Counted from the first letter of the stretch, positions 25,272 to 34,353 are shown. The stretch: DNA of 64,000 bases from JBLHZY01 sp047631555 (GCA_047631555.1 JBLHZY010000005.1:1-64000); one strand, 5' to 3'. Notes: generated by a model from the letters alone, not told the origin. A program made the numbers and translations.

Positions 25272-26660
25272 TTGAAAACTTTTTCCAACACACCGTTTGA
25301 CGCGCTTGAAGTCGGGATGGAGGCGCAGACGACGCGCCTTTGCGTCGCTGACGATCTTTATGTTTTTGCGCATTCCTCAGGCAATCTCAATCCGATGCAT
25401 CTGCCGCGCGAAGATGGCGATGGCGATGGCGAACCCGAGGCGATCGCGCCCTCGGCTTGGATTGCGGCGCTGATCTCCGCTGTGTTGGGCAATCAATTGC
25501 CTGGGCCTGGAACGCTTTATCGTGCGCAAAGCCTGCGGTTTACCGGCCACGCCCATGCAGGCGATACGCTGACGATTGGCGTGCGCTTGCTTGAAAAAGG
25601 CGCGGATCGGATGGCCCGCTTTGCGATCTGGGTTGATCTGGAGAATGGTACACGCGTGGCCGAGGGCGAGGCCGAAGTACAGGCGCCAGAGCGCGCCGTA
25701 TCCTTTGAAGCTGGCGATAATATTCCGGGGCTAACGGTCCAAAGCCATCTGCATTTTGACGCGCTGATTGAGCGCGCCGCGCCGCTTGATCCAATCCCAA
25801 CGGCCGTTGTCGCCCCAGAAGAGCCAAGCGCGCTTGGTGGTGCGATCCTTGGCGCAGAGCATACATTGATCACACCGATCCTCATCGGGGATCGCGCCAA
25901 GATCGAAGCGACAGCGCGCGAAATTGGCGCCGATATTTCCGCCTTTGAACTGATCGATATCGCTGATCATGATCTGGCCGCCGCGCGCGCGGTAGAGCTT
26001 GTGCATGAGGGCCGCGCCAAGGCCATCATGAAGGGGCATCTGCATACGGATCAGCTTTTGCGCCCCATTGTTGCGCGCGGCACAGGCCTTCGGGTTGGGC
26101 GGCGCTTGAGCCATATTTTTGTAATGGATGTGCCCGGTCTTGATCATCTTTTGATGGTTACGGATGCCGCGATCAATATCTCGCCTGATCTGGAAACCAA
26201 GGTTGATATCGTGCAAAACGCGATTGATCTTGCTCTGTCGCTCGGGATCGAATTGCCCAAGGTCGGCATCCTTTCTGCGGTCGAAACCGTAACCCCAAAG
26301 ATCCCTTCAACCCTTGATGCCGCGATTCTTTCCAAGATGGCCGAACGTGGCCAAATCACAGGCGGTTTGGTGGATGGCCCGCTTGCGATGGACAATGCTG
26401 TTGATCTTTCCGCCGCGCGCACCAAGGGCCTCAAAGGGCTTGTTGCTGGGCGGGCGGAAATCCTTGTCGCGCCCAATATGGAAGCGGGCAATATGCTCGC
26501 CAAAGAGCTAACCTTTATCGCCCACGCCGAAGCGGGCGGCATCGTGATTGGCGCGCGTTGCCCGATCATTCTCAACTCGCGCGCGGATGATGATGATGCG
26601 CGCCTCGCCTCTTGTGCGATCGCCGCGCTTTATGCCGCCTCGCTTGGGCCAAAGAGATGA
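25272..26660 (+). CDS. MaoC-like hydratase / phosphate acetyl(butyryl)transferase fusion
   Basis: Bifunctional protein of 462 residues. Residues about 1-150 form a MaoC/hotdog (R)-enoyl-CoA hydratase-like domain; residues about 165-462 are a phosphotransacetylase/phosphotransbutyrylase domain, with KAIMKGHLHTDQLLRPI and ILSAVETVTPKIPSTLDA typical of the PTB side of the family. It would convert an acyl-CoA to acyl phosphate for the overlapping acetate kinase. I accept a TTG start at 25272 because AAGGGA stands at the right spacing and homology begins there. The hotdog domain lacks an obvious complete hydratase motif (DxNPxH appears as NLNPMH), so it may be catalytic or regulatory. Confidence 0.85.
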   Translation: MKTFSNTPFDALEVGMEAQTTRLCVADDLYVFAHSSGNLNPMHLPREDGDGDGEPEAIAPSAWIAALISAVLGNQLPGPGTLYRAQSLRFTGHAHAGDTLTIGVRLLEKGADRMARFAIWVDLENGTRVAEGEAEVQAPERAVSFEAGDNIPGLTVQSHLHFDALIERAAPLDPIPTAVVAPEEPSALGGAILGAEHTLITPILIGDRAKIEATAREIGADISAFELIDIADHDLAAARAVELVHEGRAKAIMKGHLHTDQLLRPIVARGTGLRVGRRLSHIFVMDVPGLDHLLMVTDAAINISPDLETKVDIVQNAIDLALSLGIELPKVGILSAVETVTPKIPSTLDAAILSKMAERGQITGGLVDGPLAMDNAVDLSAARTKGLKGLVAGRAEILVAPNMEAGNMLAKELTFIAHAEAGGIVIGARCPIILNSRADDDDARLASCAIAALYAASLGPKR

Positions 26661-27802
26661 GAAACCCGCCGATCCTGACGCTCAACGCGGGCTCCTCTTC
26701 GCTGAAATTTGCGCTTTATGCGGGCGAGGATCAGCGCCTGCGCGGGCAGGTTGAGCGGATCGGCAGCCCTGAAGCCACGCTCAAACTGGCGCGTCGCGAA
26801 ATTGCGATCGGGGGCGTTGATCACGCCGGTGCGCTTGCGGCTATTCTTGAGGCCATCGGCCCCAATCTTAACGGCCAGCGGCTTGCTGGGATCGGGCATC
26901 GCATCGTTCATGGCGGCGTCGAATTTGCAGCCCCTGCGGCCCTCACGCCGGATGTAATGCACAGGCTTGAAGCGCTCTCGCCGCTTGCGCCATTGCATCA
27001 GCCGCATAATCTTGCCGCCGTGCACGCCGCCCAAACCGCCTTTCCCGGTGTGCCCCAAATCGGCTGCTTTGATACCGCCTTTCATCGCGGGCACCCTTGG
27101 GTCAACGATACCTTTGCTTTGCCGCGCGCGCTTTATGAACAAGGCATCCGCCGCTATGGTTTTCACGGGCTGAGCTACGACTATATCACCGGCCATATCG
27201 CCGCCCACTATCCCGAACTGCGAGACGCGCGTGTTGTGATTGCGCATCTCGGCAATGGCGCCTCGATGTGTGCCACGCGCGGCGGAAAATCCATCGGCTC
27301 GACTATGGGATTTTCGGCGCTTGATGGCCTTGCTATGGGGACCCGCTGCGGCCAGCTTGATCCGGGCGTTTTGCTCTATCTGATGGGTCAGCGCGGCATG
27401 AGCGTTGAGGCAGTTTCCAACATGCTTTACCGTGAAAGCGGGCTCAAAGGGCTCTCTGGGATCAGCAGCGATATGCGCGAACTTGAGGGCTCGGATGCGC
27501 CCGAGGCGCGCGAAGCGATTGAATATTTTACCTTCCGAATTCGTCGCGAACTTGGTGCAATGACTGCAGTTCTTGGCGGAATTGATGCGTTGGTTTTCTG
27601 TGGTGGAATTGGCGAAAATTCTGCTGCGGTGCGTGCGGATGTGATGGCTGGCATGGGCTATCTTGGCCTTGAAATTGATGCCGTGGCCAACCAAGAAAAC
27701 GCGGTTGAAATAGGCGCAGGTGCGGCGCGTATCATGGTCGTTAAAACGGACGAAGAACGCGTTATTGCGCGCGCCGTACTTCAAGCCATTGCCGCAAAAT
27801 AA
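26657..27802 (+). CDS. ackA: Acetate kinase
   Basis: Reversible phosphoryl transfer between acetyl (or propionyl/butyryl) phosphate and ADP. From ATG 26657 (ATGA overlap with the fusion gene) the product is 381 residues. Motifs: LTLNAGSSSLKFALY, the catalytic Asp region GCFDTAFH, GFHGLSYDYI, HLGNGASM and FCGGIGENSA. Pairing with a PTB-like transferase leaves open whether acetate or a longer acid is the true substrate. Confidence 0.92.
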   Translation: MRNPPILTLNAGSSSLKFALYAGEDQRLRGQVERIGSPEATLKLARREIAIGGVDHAGALAAILEAIGPNLNGQRLAGIGHRIVHGGVEFAAPAALTPDVMHRLEALSPLAPLHQPHNLAAVHAAQTAFPGVPQIGCFDTAFHRGHPWVNDTFALPRALYEQGIRRYGFHGLSYDYITGHIAAHYPELRDARVVIAHLGNGASMCATRGGKSIGSTMGFSALDGLAMGTRCGQLDPGVLLYLMGQRGMSVEAVSNMLYRESGLKGLSGISSDMRELEGSDAPEAREAIEYFTFRIRRELGAMTAVLGGIDALVFCGGIGENSAAVRADVMAGMGYLGLEIDAVANQENAVEIGAGAARIMVVKTDEERVIARAVLQAIAAK

Positions 27803-27883
27803 CGCAGGCTACCTTCCCAAAATTTAACAGGTTTTCGCGCGCTGCAAAAATGGCGCTGCAAAATTAATCACAAATACCCCTTG

Positions 27884-27899
27884 CCGAAACCGGTTTCGG
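27884..27899. promoter_or_regulatory. LacI-family operator
   Basis: CCGAAACCGGTTTCGG is a perfect 16-bp palindrome with the central CG typical of LacI/GalR operators. It ends 16 bases upstream of the start codon of the LacI-type regulator gene that heads the ABC/GH63 cluster, implying autoregulation and control of the genes behind it. Confidence 0.8.
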
Positions 27900-27915
27900 A
27901 ATTGCCAATGGGGCT

Positions 27916-28995
27916 ATGCAAGATTCGAAACAGTCAAAATCTCTGCGCCCTCAACTGCGCGAAATGTCAAAACCTCAGCGCGCAACAATCAATGATGTTG
28001 CCGCCGCGATTGGGGTGAGCAAAGGCACGGTTTCGCGCGCCCTCAATGGGTACACGGATATCTCCGAGGCGACGAGGATGCGTATCTCAAAGGCTGCTAA
28101 GGATCTCGGCTATTCGCCGCTTCCCCATGCCCAAGCGATCCGCACCGGACGCGTGCGCGCATTGGGGCTCGTTTTACAGATTTACGAGCACGACGGGCAT
28201 CGCCCTTTCCTTGCGGATTTCTTGGCAGGTGTGTCCCAAGTCGCGTCTGACGAGGGCTGGACGCTGACAATTGCCAATGCCGCGCGCCAAGAGGATTTGA
28301 CCCCGGTTCTCAAGCGCCTCGTGGCCGAGCGAAAGGCTGATGGTTTCATCATTCCGCGCACGATGCTGCGCGATCCACGGGTCGAGCATTTACGGGCGGC
28401 TGGAGTGCCGTTTGTGCTTTATGGGCGCACCAGAACCGATGCGGGCTGCGCTTGGTTTGATATCGAGAGCGATATCGCAATGCAGGCTGCTGTCGCGCGA
28501 TTGGCCGGTTTTGGGCATGAGCGCATTGCCTTTGTTTGCGGCGATCCGGCCTACCATTATAACGCGCTTCGATTGCGCGGGTTTGAGGCCGGAATGAGCG
28601 CATCAGGGCTCAAAATTGCGCCCGAACTTTGCGTCCAGAACGCCACCACTTCTGCGCAGGGTGCCGAGGCAACGCGCGCGCTTCTTGCTCTTTCCTCGCC
28701 GCCAACAGCGATCGTATTCGCAACGGATATGGCCGCGCTTGGCGCTTGGCCCGCAGCGCAGGAAATGGGGCTTACCATCGGCCAGGACCTAAGCGTGATC
28801 GGCTATGATGGCCTGCCCGAAGGCGCAGTTGTTCAACCGGGCCTTACCTCATTTGCCGTCGACAGCCGCGCGGCAGGCGAAGAACTTGGGATGCTTTTGA
28901 TCCGGCGCTGCCGCGGCGAAGCGCCGGAGGATTTGCGCCGAACGGCGCGCGCCAAATTGGTTGCGCGCGGCTCAGATGGGCCTCTCAACACATGA
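27916..28995 (+). CDS. LacI-family transcriptional regulator
   Basis: Sugar-responsive repressor heading the ABC importer/GH63 cluster. The helix-turn-helix is in ATINDVAAAIGVSKGTVSRALNG, followed by the YSP hinge-like region and a periplasmic-binding-protein-like effector domain. I use ATG 27916 (359 residues); ATG 27964, starting MSKPQRATINDV, is closer to the usual family start. A perfect LacI operator lies immediately upstream. The inducer is unknown; context suggests the imported glycoside. Confidence 0.87.
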   Translation: MQDSKQSKSLRPQLREMSKPQRATINDVAAAIGVSKGTVSRALNGYTDISEATRMRISKAAKDLGYSPLPHAQAIRTGRVRALGLVLQIYEHDGHRPFLADFLAGVSQVASDEGWTLTIANAARQEDLTPVLKRLVAERKADGFIIPRTMLRDPRVEHLRAAGVPFVLYGRTRTDAGCAWFDIESDIAMQAAVARLAGFGHERIAFVCGDPAYHYNALRLRGFEAGMSASGLKIAPELCVQNATTSAQGAEATRALLALSSPPTAIVFATDMAALGAWPAAQEMGLTIGQDLSVIGYDGLPEGAVVQPGLTSFAVDSRAAGEELGMLLIRRCRGEAPEDLRRTARAKLVARGSDGPLNT

Positions 28996-29067
28996 AAATT
29001 ACTCGCGTACCGCATTAAAGCAACACGCCAAACACAAGCCCAACGAAACCAACCCTGGGAGGGAATT

Positions 29068-30426
29068 ATGAACGTTTCACAAAAATCCATAACGCGCCTT
29101 TTGGCCGGCGCAGCAACAGCGCTTGCACTTAGCGCACTCGGCGCAAATGCCGATACCTTGCGCTTTTGGACAACCGAAGAGCAGCCAGAGCGGCTCGCCA
29201 AACAAGAAGAGATGGCCGCGCAATTCAAAGCCGCTTCCGGCATCGATGTTGAGGTGATCCCAGTAAGCGAAAGCGATCTTGGAACGCGCGCAACTGCCGC
29301 CTTTGCTGCGGGCGATCTGCCCGATGTGATCTATCACACGTTGCAATATGCCCTGCCTTGGGCCGAGGCGGGCATCCTTGATACGGATGCTGCAACGGAT
29401 GTTATTGAGGAACTTGGCGCCAAAACATTCGCCCCCGGCGCGCTCGCGATGGCGGCAACGGCGGATGGCTATGCCTCGGTTCCGGTCGATGGCTGGACGC
29501 AGATGATAGTCTATCGCAAAGATTTGTTTGATGCCGCAGGCCTTGCCGCGCCAACAAGCTACGGCGCCGTTGAAGCCGCCCTTGCTAAGCTGCACAATCC
29601 GCCGGAGATGTATGGTTTTGTGGCCGCGACCAAGGTCGATGAAAACTTCATGAGCCAAGTGTTGGAGCATGTGTTTTTGGCCAATGGCGTAAGCCCCGTT
29701 GGCGAAATGGGCACCAACGCGCTTGATGAAGCCGCGACCACTGAAGTGCTTGAATTCTACAAAGCCATCACAGAGGCTTCGCCCCCCGGCGATCTGTTCT
29801 GGAAGCAATCGCGCGAGCTTTATTTTTCGGGCAATGCCGCGATGATCATCTGGTCGCCCTTCATTCTGGACGAGCTTGCGGGCCTGCGCGACAGCGCTCC
29901 GCCCACAATCAACAGCGATCCAACCAGCCCCGAGCTGGCCTCCAAAACCGGCATCGTCACCAATTTCTCTGGCCCCTCTAATCCAGCGGGCGCGGCATGG
30001 GGCGATATCCGTTATTTCGGGATCACCTCTGATGCAGATACGGACGCGGCGGAAAGCTTCGTGAAATTCTCGATGGACGAGGGCTATCTGCAAACGCTTT
30101 CCATCGCGCCCGAAGGCAAATTTCCCGTACGTCGCGGCACTATGACCGAGCCAGATAAATTCTCGCTTGGCTGGGCGAAACTGGACGTGGGCGTAGATCG
30201 CAAAGCCCCGCTTGGGCAGCTTTATTCGCAAGAGATGGTTGATGAAATCGTCGGCGGGCTAGATGTGGCCCAGCGCTGGGGCGTGAAGGATGGGCAGCTC
30301 GCGCTGGCTTCCAAAATGATCAACAGCCAAATCGTGAACCGCCTTGTGCGCGAGTACCTGGACGGAGAGCGCGATGCAGCAGCGACCGTGGCGATGATGA
30401 ACGAAGAGCTCGCCAAAGTTGAGTAA
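29068..30426 (+). CDS. ABC transporter substrate-binding protein (carbohydrate type)
   Basis: Periplasmic cluster-D binding protein, 452 residues, with a signal peptide (about residues 1-28, cut after ANA) and no lipobox. The mature start TLRFWTTEEQPERL and the block ARAAFAAGDLPDVIYH-like region are typical of sugar/glycoside binding proteins. GGGAGGG precedes ATG 29068. It is followed by a stem-loop and two permease genes. By linkage to a GH63 glucosyl/mannosylglycerate-type hydrolase the ligand may be such a compatible solute. Confidence 0.87.
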   Translation: MNVSQKSITRLLAGAATALALSALGANADTLRFWTTEEQPERLAKQEEMAAQFKAASGIDVEVIPVSESDLGTRATAAFAAGDLPDVIYHTLQYALPWAEAGILDTDAATDVIEELGAKTFAPGALAMAATADGYASVPVDGWTQMIVYRKDLFDAAGLAAPTSYGAVEAALAKLHNPPEMYGFVAATKVDENFMSQVLEHVFLANGVSPVGEMGTNALDEAATTEVLEFYKAITEASPPGDLFWKQSRELYFSGNAAMIIWSPFILDELAGLRDSAPPTINSDPTSPELASKTGIVTNFSGPSNPAGAAWGDIRYFGITSDADTDAAESFVKFSMDEGYLQTLSIAPEGKFPVRRGTMTEPDKFSLGWAKLDVGVDRKAPLGQLYSQEMVDEIVGGLDVAQRWGVKDGQLALASKMINSQIVNRLVREYLDGERDAAATVAMMNEELAKVE

Positions 30427-30434
30427 GCTTAACG

Positions 30435-30460
30435 GCGGCGCGGGACATATCTCGCGCCGC
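30435..30460 (+). other. Intercistronic stem-loop after binding-protein gene
   Basis: A 10-bp stem (30435-30444 with 30451-30460, one G-T pair) closes a 6-base ACATAT loop just after the binding-protein stop and before the first permease gene. TTTA follows, too short for a firm terminator; partial termination or protection of the upstream mRNA is likely. Confidence 0.65.
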
Positions 30461-30520
30461 TTTAGTCCTTCAAAGCAGCCCGATTACTGCTGCACCTTGC
30501 CTATCTCACGGAGCCGCTGA

Positions 30521-31774
30521 ATGCCCCAATCCCCCGCCCAAGCGCCAACAACGCGTGGCCCCCTCGCGGCCCGTGAAGCGCGGCTGGCTTGGGGGCTTCT
30601 CGCACCGACATTGATCTCTGTCGCGCTTGTCGTGATCCTGCCGCTCCTGTCGATTTTTTGGATATCCTTCAAGCCGGTCGAGCTCTCCGATTTGCGCACG
30701 CCTGCGCCTGTTGTTCGGGTCGATCTGCGCGGCAAGCCAGCGGCGGCGGGCGATCCGGCAACGCTGCGCTATCGCCTGCGCAACTCAAGCCCTGATCGCG
30801 CCATCACCGGCGTGACCCTGCGCGATACCCTGCCAGAATGGCTGCAAGTGCAATCCTTCCCCGATCCGCGATGCGCGTTAAACGGCGCAATTCTGACCTG
30901 TGATTTTCAAACGCTCGAAGGCGGCACGCGCGAAAAGCTGGAGATCCCCGCCATCGTCACCGCGTCCTTTTTCGAGAGCGACGCCGCGCTTGATGAGAGC
31001 ACCATCGCCTTAACCGGCAAAGGCGAAAACATCCTCACCAACGGTGATTTTACCCTCAAAAACTTCGCCCGCATCTTTGATGGCGCTGAGTTCTGGAACG
31101 TGCTTGGCATCACTCTGTTCTATACGGTCTTTGGTACCATCGGCGCGCTTACGATGGGGCTGTTCGCGGCCCTTTTGCTCAACAAAAGTTTCACTGGCCA
31201 AGGCTTGCTGCGCGGTCTTTATCTTTTTCCTTATGTCGCGCCGGTCATCGCCGTCGCCTTTACTTGGGTGACCCTGTTTGATCCCTTCTCAGGCTCGGCA
31301 AATGCGCTGCTCGTGCAAATGGGCCTGACCCAAGAAAAGATCAATTTCTTCGGCCAAAAGCCCCTTGCTTTGATCATGGTCACCCTGTTTGAAATCTGGC
31401 GCTACTTCCCGCTGTCGTTCCTTTTCATTCTTGCGCGCATGCAAAGCATCGATACCGATATGTATGAGGCCGCGGATATGGACGGCGCCTCCCCATTTCA
31501 GAAATTCTGGTACCTCTCGGTGCCGCAGCTCTTGGGCATTCTGTCTGTCCTCTTCTTGCTGCGCTTCATTTGGACCTTCAATAAATTCGACGATATCTTC
31601 CTGCTTACAGGCGGCAATGCGGGCACAAGAACCCTTACGGTCAACGTCTATGAACAAGCCTTCGCGATCTCCAATATCGGTGCAGGCGCGGCTGTGGCCG
31701 TCGTTATTTTCGCCTGCCTGCTGATCTTCTCGCTCTTCTTCTTCCGCTTTGTCAGCCGCGAGGAAGGCCTATGA
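30521..31774 (+). CDS. ABC permease, MalF type, with inserted DUF11-like domain
   Basis: Membrane subunit of the importer, 417 residues, longer than the usual 290-320. Membrane segment 1 is about residues 24-50 (WGLLAPTLISVALVVILPLL). Between it and the next membrane segment lies an extra region (about 60-172) whose pattern, RNSSPDRAITGVTLRDTLPE, then a two-cysteine loop (Cys118, Cys127) and a GGTREKLEIPAIVTA strand, matches the DUF11 immunoglobulin-like repeat of surface proteins. It should be extracytoplasmic. The rest is a standard permease with EAA motif EAADMDGASPFQKFWYLSVP. Confidence 0.85.
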   Translation: MPQSPAQAPTTRGPLAAREARLAWGLLAPTLISVALVVILPLLSIFWISFKPVELSDLRTPAPVVRVDLRGKPAAAGDPATLRYRLRNSSPDRAITGVTLRDTLPEWLQVQSFPDPRCALNGAILTCDFQTLEGGTREKLEIPAIVTASFFESDAALDESTIALTGKGENILTNGDFTLKNFARIFDGAEFWNVLGITLFYTVFGTIGALTMGLFAALLLNKSFTGQGLLRGLYLFPYVAPVIAVAFTWVTLFDPFSGSANALLVQMGLTQEKINFFGQKPLALIMVTLFEIWRYFPLSFLFILARMQSIDTDMYEAADMDGASPFQKFWYLSVPQLLGILSVLFLLRFIWTFNKFDDIFLLTGGNAGTRTLTVNVYEQAFAISNIGAGAAVAVVIFACLLIFSLFFFRFVSREEGL

Positions 31775-31863
31775 CCTGCATGCTTTTTCTTGGCCCAAAT
31801 ACTCATCTCAGCCGCGCGTCTCAGCGCATCTTTTGCTGCCCCATCCAAGGAGGCCGCAAATGA
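31771..31863 (+). other. 30-codon ORF bridging the two permease genes
   Basis: An ATG at 31771 overlaps the stop of the first permease (ATGA), and this frame ends at a TGA that overlaps the ATG of the second permease (ATGA, 31860-31863). It spans the whole gap of 85 bases without an internal stop. The end of the ORF is the second permease's AAGGAGG site, read as GGRK. It may only couple translation rather than make a functional peptide. Confidence 0.35.
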
Positions 31864-33074
31864 AACATCTGCGCAATGGATATATTATCGGCCCTATTAC
31901 AGGCGCGCTTTGGGCCTTCACCATCGCCATCACGATCGCTGTCGCGCTTTCCTTTGCATCAGGCCTTGCTGTGCGCCCCTCATTCTTTGGGTCCGTGGCT
32001 TTGGGGGTTTTGGTCGCCCTCATCGCTCTTGCTGGCCAAAAGCGTTTGGTTACGTTTGCAAGCGCCATCCTCGCGGCCCTCGCCCTGCCCTATCTCGGGA
32101 TTTCAGCCCTCGTATTTGGTGCCGAAGTCTCTTCCACCTATAGCGCCATTGCTCTTGCTGGCCTCGGCGCAGTCTTCGGGCTCAGCATCGCGCGCATTCT
32201 TGAGGCCGCGCCGCTGACCGCCCAAAACCGCCATGAGTTTGAGCAGATTATCCTGCGGTTCCTGACTGGCTTTGGCTATGTCTTCTTCACCGCCATCGTT
32301 GTGATCCCGTTCTATGTGATGGTGATGACAAGCCTCAAAAGCCAGCAAGCTCTGCTGCAAAATCCGCTCGATTTCTCGATTGATTTTAGCCGGGGGCTTG
32401 GCCTGTTTCGCTCCTATTTCGAGCTGTTTAGCCAATTCAATTTTGGCTCTTATCTGGCGACGTCTCTGTTTGTTGCGATCCTTACAGTTCTGATCACATT
32501 GGCCTTCTCGATCCCCGGCGCCTATGCGGTTGCGCGGCTGCGCTTTCGCGGCGCGGCTGTGATGAGCCGCTCAATCCTGATGATTTATATGGTGCCAATG
32601 ATCGTGCTGGCGCTGCCGATCTACATCGCGTTTTCCATGCTTGGCCTGCGCAATTCCCTCTTTGGGATCGTGATGATCTATCCGGTCACAACGATCCCCG
32701 TCGCGCTTTATATGCTGCAGGGCTATTTTCGCGGCCTCCCTGCTGAGATTGAGGAAGCCGGCCTGATGGACGGGCTCAGCCGGCTGCAAGTGATCTGGAA
32801 AATCACCTTGCCGCTCAGCTTGCCCGCGCTGGCCTCGGTCTCGCTTTATGTCTTCATGATCGCTTGGAACGAATTCCTGCTCGCCTTCATGCTGCTCGAT
32901 GATCCTTCAAAATTCACTCTCACACGCGGAGTTGCGATGCTCAACTCCTCGGAAATACCCCGGCAGCATTTGATGGCGGGGGCCGTGATCGCGACCCTGC
33001 CGATCATGGCGCTGTTCTTGGGCTTGGAAAAATTCATGACAAAGGGCCTCACAGCGGGCTCGGTCAAAGGCTAG
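31860..33074 (+). CDS. ABC permease, MalG type, with extended hydrophobic N-terminus
   Basis: Second membrane subunit, 404 residues from ATG 31860, which has AAGGAGG upstream. About 120 residues at the N-terminus form three to four extra membrane helices (for example GALWAFTIAITIAVALSFAS and SAILAALALPYLGISALVFG) that normal MalG-type permeases of about 280 residues lack. The typical permease begins near VFFTAIVVIPFYVMVMTSLK and has the EAA motif EEAGLMDGLSRLQVIWKITL. It lies 6 bases before the GH63 gene. Confidence 0.85.
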   Translation: MKHLRNGYIIGPITGALWAFTIAITIAVALSFASGLAVRPSFFGSVALGVLVALIALAGQKRLVTFASAILAALALPYLGISALVFGAEVSSTYSAIALAGLGAVFGLSIARILEAAPLTAQNRHEFEQIILRFLTGFGYVFFTAIVVIPFYVMVMTSLKSQQALLQNPLDFSIDFSRGLGLFRSYFELFSQFNFGSYLATSLFVAILTVLITLAFSIPGAYAVARLRFRGAAVMSRSILMIYMVPMIVLALPIYIAFSMLGLRNSLFGIVMIYPVTTIPVALYMLQGYFRGLPAEIEEAGLMDGLSRLQVIWKITLPLSLPALASVSLYVFMIAWNEFLLAFMLLDDPSKFTLTRGVAMLNSSEIPRQHLMAGAVIATLPIMALFLGLEKFMTKGLTAGSVKG

Positions 33075-33080
33075 AGGCAT

Positions 33081-34337
33081 ATGGAACATAAGAAACTTGA
33101 TAAACAGGCGCGCAAAATTCTGCGGGGCAATGATCGCGGCGGCTATACTGTGCCCACGTCGGGCCTCTATCCGTATCAGTGGAACTGGGACAGCGGCTTT
33201 GCGGCTTGGGGGTTTTCGACCTTTGATGTAAAGCGCGCGTGGTTTGAAATCCAAACCCTGTTTCACGGCCAATGGGATAACGGCATGGTCCCCCATATCA
33301 TCTTTCACAAACGCGCTGATGGATATTTCCCGGGGCCGGATGTTTGGGATGTGCCGCGCATCCCTCACACATCTGGGATCACCCAGCCGCCTGTGATTAC
33401 GACCTTTGCGCGCTCGATCTATGAGGCCGATAAGGAATATGGCCGCGTGCATATAGAGCTGCTTTACGGGCGGCTTGTCTCTTGGCATCGATGGTTTATG
33501 CGCTACCGGGTTGAGGATGGGATGGTCGCGATCACGCACCCTTGGGAAAGCGGGCGCGATAATGCTGTCGATTGGGATGGGGCGATGGCCAATGTAGACG
33601 GCTCACAAGTGGGCGAATACACGCGCGCCGATACGCATCACGTCAATCCCGAGATGCGCCCCAAGAAAGAGGATTATGATCGCTACCTTGCGATGCTTTA
33701 TTTCAGCCGGGATTGCGGCTGGGACGAGAGCGAAATCGCCAAGAACGGCCCGTTTCGCGTCGCGGATGTGGGGATGACGTTTATTCTGCTGCGCGCCTGT
33801 CGCGACTTGCTCGCGATTGCCGCCGAGCTTGATCACGGAACCGAAGAAATACGCGGCTGGATTCAGACGCTGGAAGGCGGGGTCGCGCGCCATTGGAATC
33901 CAAAGGGCGGCTTTTACGATTCTATCGATCTGCGCACCGGCAAGCATTGCAACTCGCTCAGCTCTGCGTCGTTTCTTTGCTGGTATGCGGGGATACGCGA
34001 CGAGCGGATGCTGATCCCGCTCAATAGGGTTCTCTCGGAGGTGACCTTCGGGGTGCCCTCCAATGATCCTGAGGCCAGTACGTTTAACTCGCTGCGCTAT
34101 TGGCGCGGGCCGGTTTGGGGGATCGTCAATACGCTGATCGGGCTTGGGCTTGGCGAGGCAGGGCATATCGAGATCGCCGAGCGGGTGCGCCGCGATACGC
34201 GCGAATTGATCGGTGAGCATGGGTTCTATGAGTATTTCTGCCCCCATGATGGGGCGCCTGCGGGCGGCGCGGATTTTTCTTGGACAGCGGCGATTTGGCT
34301 TACTTGGGCCTCGCCATCAGCCAAAGGGCGCCTTTAG
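33081..34337 (+). CDS. GH63-type glycosidase, probable glucosylglycerate/mannosylglycerate hydrolase
   Basis: Cytoplasmic (no signal peptide) (alpha/alpha)6-barrel glycosidase, 418 residues. LYPYQWNWDSGFAAWGF, QWDNGMVPHIIFH, DGYFPGPDVW and TSGITQPPV match bacterial GH63 enzymes that cleave 2-O-glycosyl-glycerates, compatible solutes. The predicted acid Asp is in HPWESGRDNAVDWD and the base Glu in FYEYFCPHDG, followed by FSWTAAIWL. Encoded inside an ABC operon, it should hydrolyse the imported glycoside to sugar plus glycerate or glycerol. Glucosyl versus mannosyl, and glycerate versus glycerol, cannot be told apart here. Confidence 0.8.
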   Translation: MEHKKLDKQARKILRGNDRGGYTVPTSGLYPYQWNWDSGFAAWGFSTFDVKRAWFEIQTLFHGQWDNGMVPHIIFHKRADGYFPGPDVWDVPRIPHTSGITQPPVITTFARSIYEADKEYGRVHIELLYGRLVSWHRWFMRYRVEDGMVAITHPWESGRDNAVDWDGAMANVDGSQVGEYTRADTHHVNPEMRPKKEDYDRYLAMLYFSRDCGWDESEIAKNGPFRVADVGMTFILLRACRDLLAIAAELDHGTEEIRGWIQTLEGGVARHWNPKGGFYDSIDLRTGKHCNSLSSASFLCWYAGIRDERMLIPLNRVLSEVTFGVPSNDPEASTFNSLRYWRGPVWGIVNTLIGLGLGEAGHIEIAERVRRDTRELIGEHGFYEYFCPHDGAPAGGADFSWTAAIWLTWASPSAKGRL

Positions 34338-34353
34338 GGCGGGGAGGAAGAAC

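Noticed and set aside
26630..27784. 384-codon minus-strand ORF opposite ackA
   Set aside because: Antisense shadow of acetate kinase, which has all its family motifs.
29077..30231. 384-codon minus-strand ORF opposite the glycoside binding protein
   Set aside because: Antisense shadow of a clear gene; composition rich in Arg, His and Cys with no known domain.
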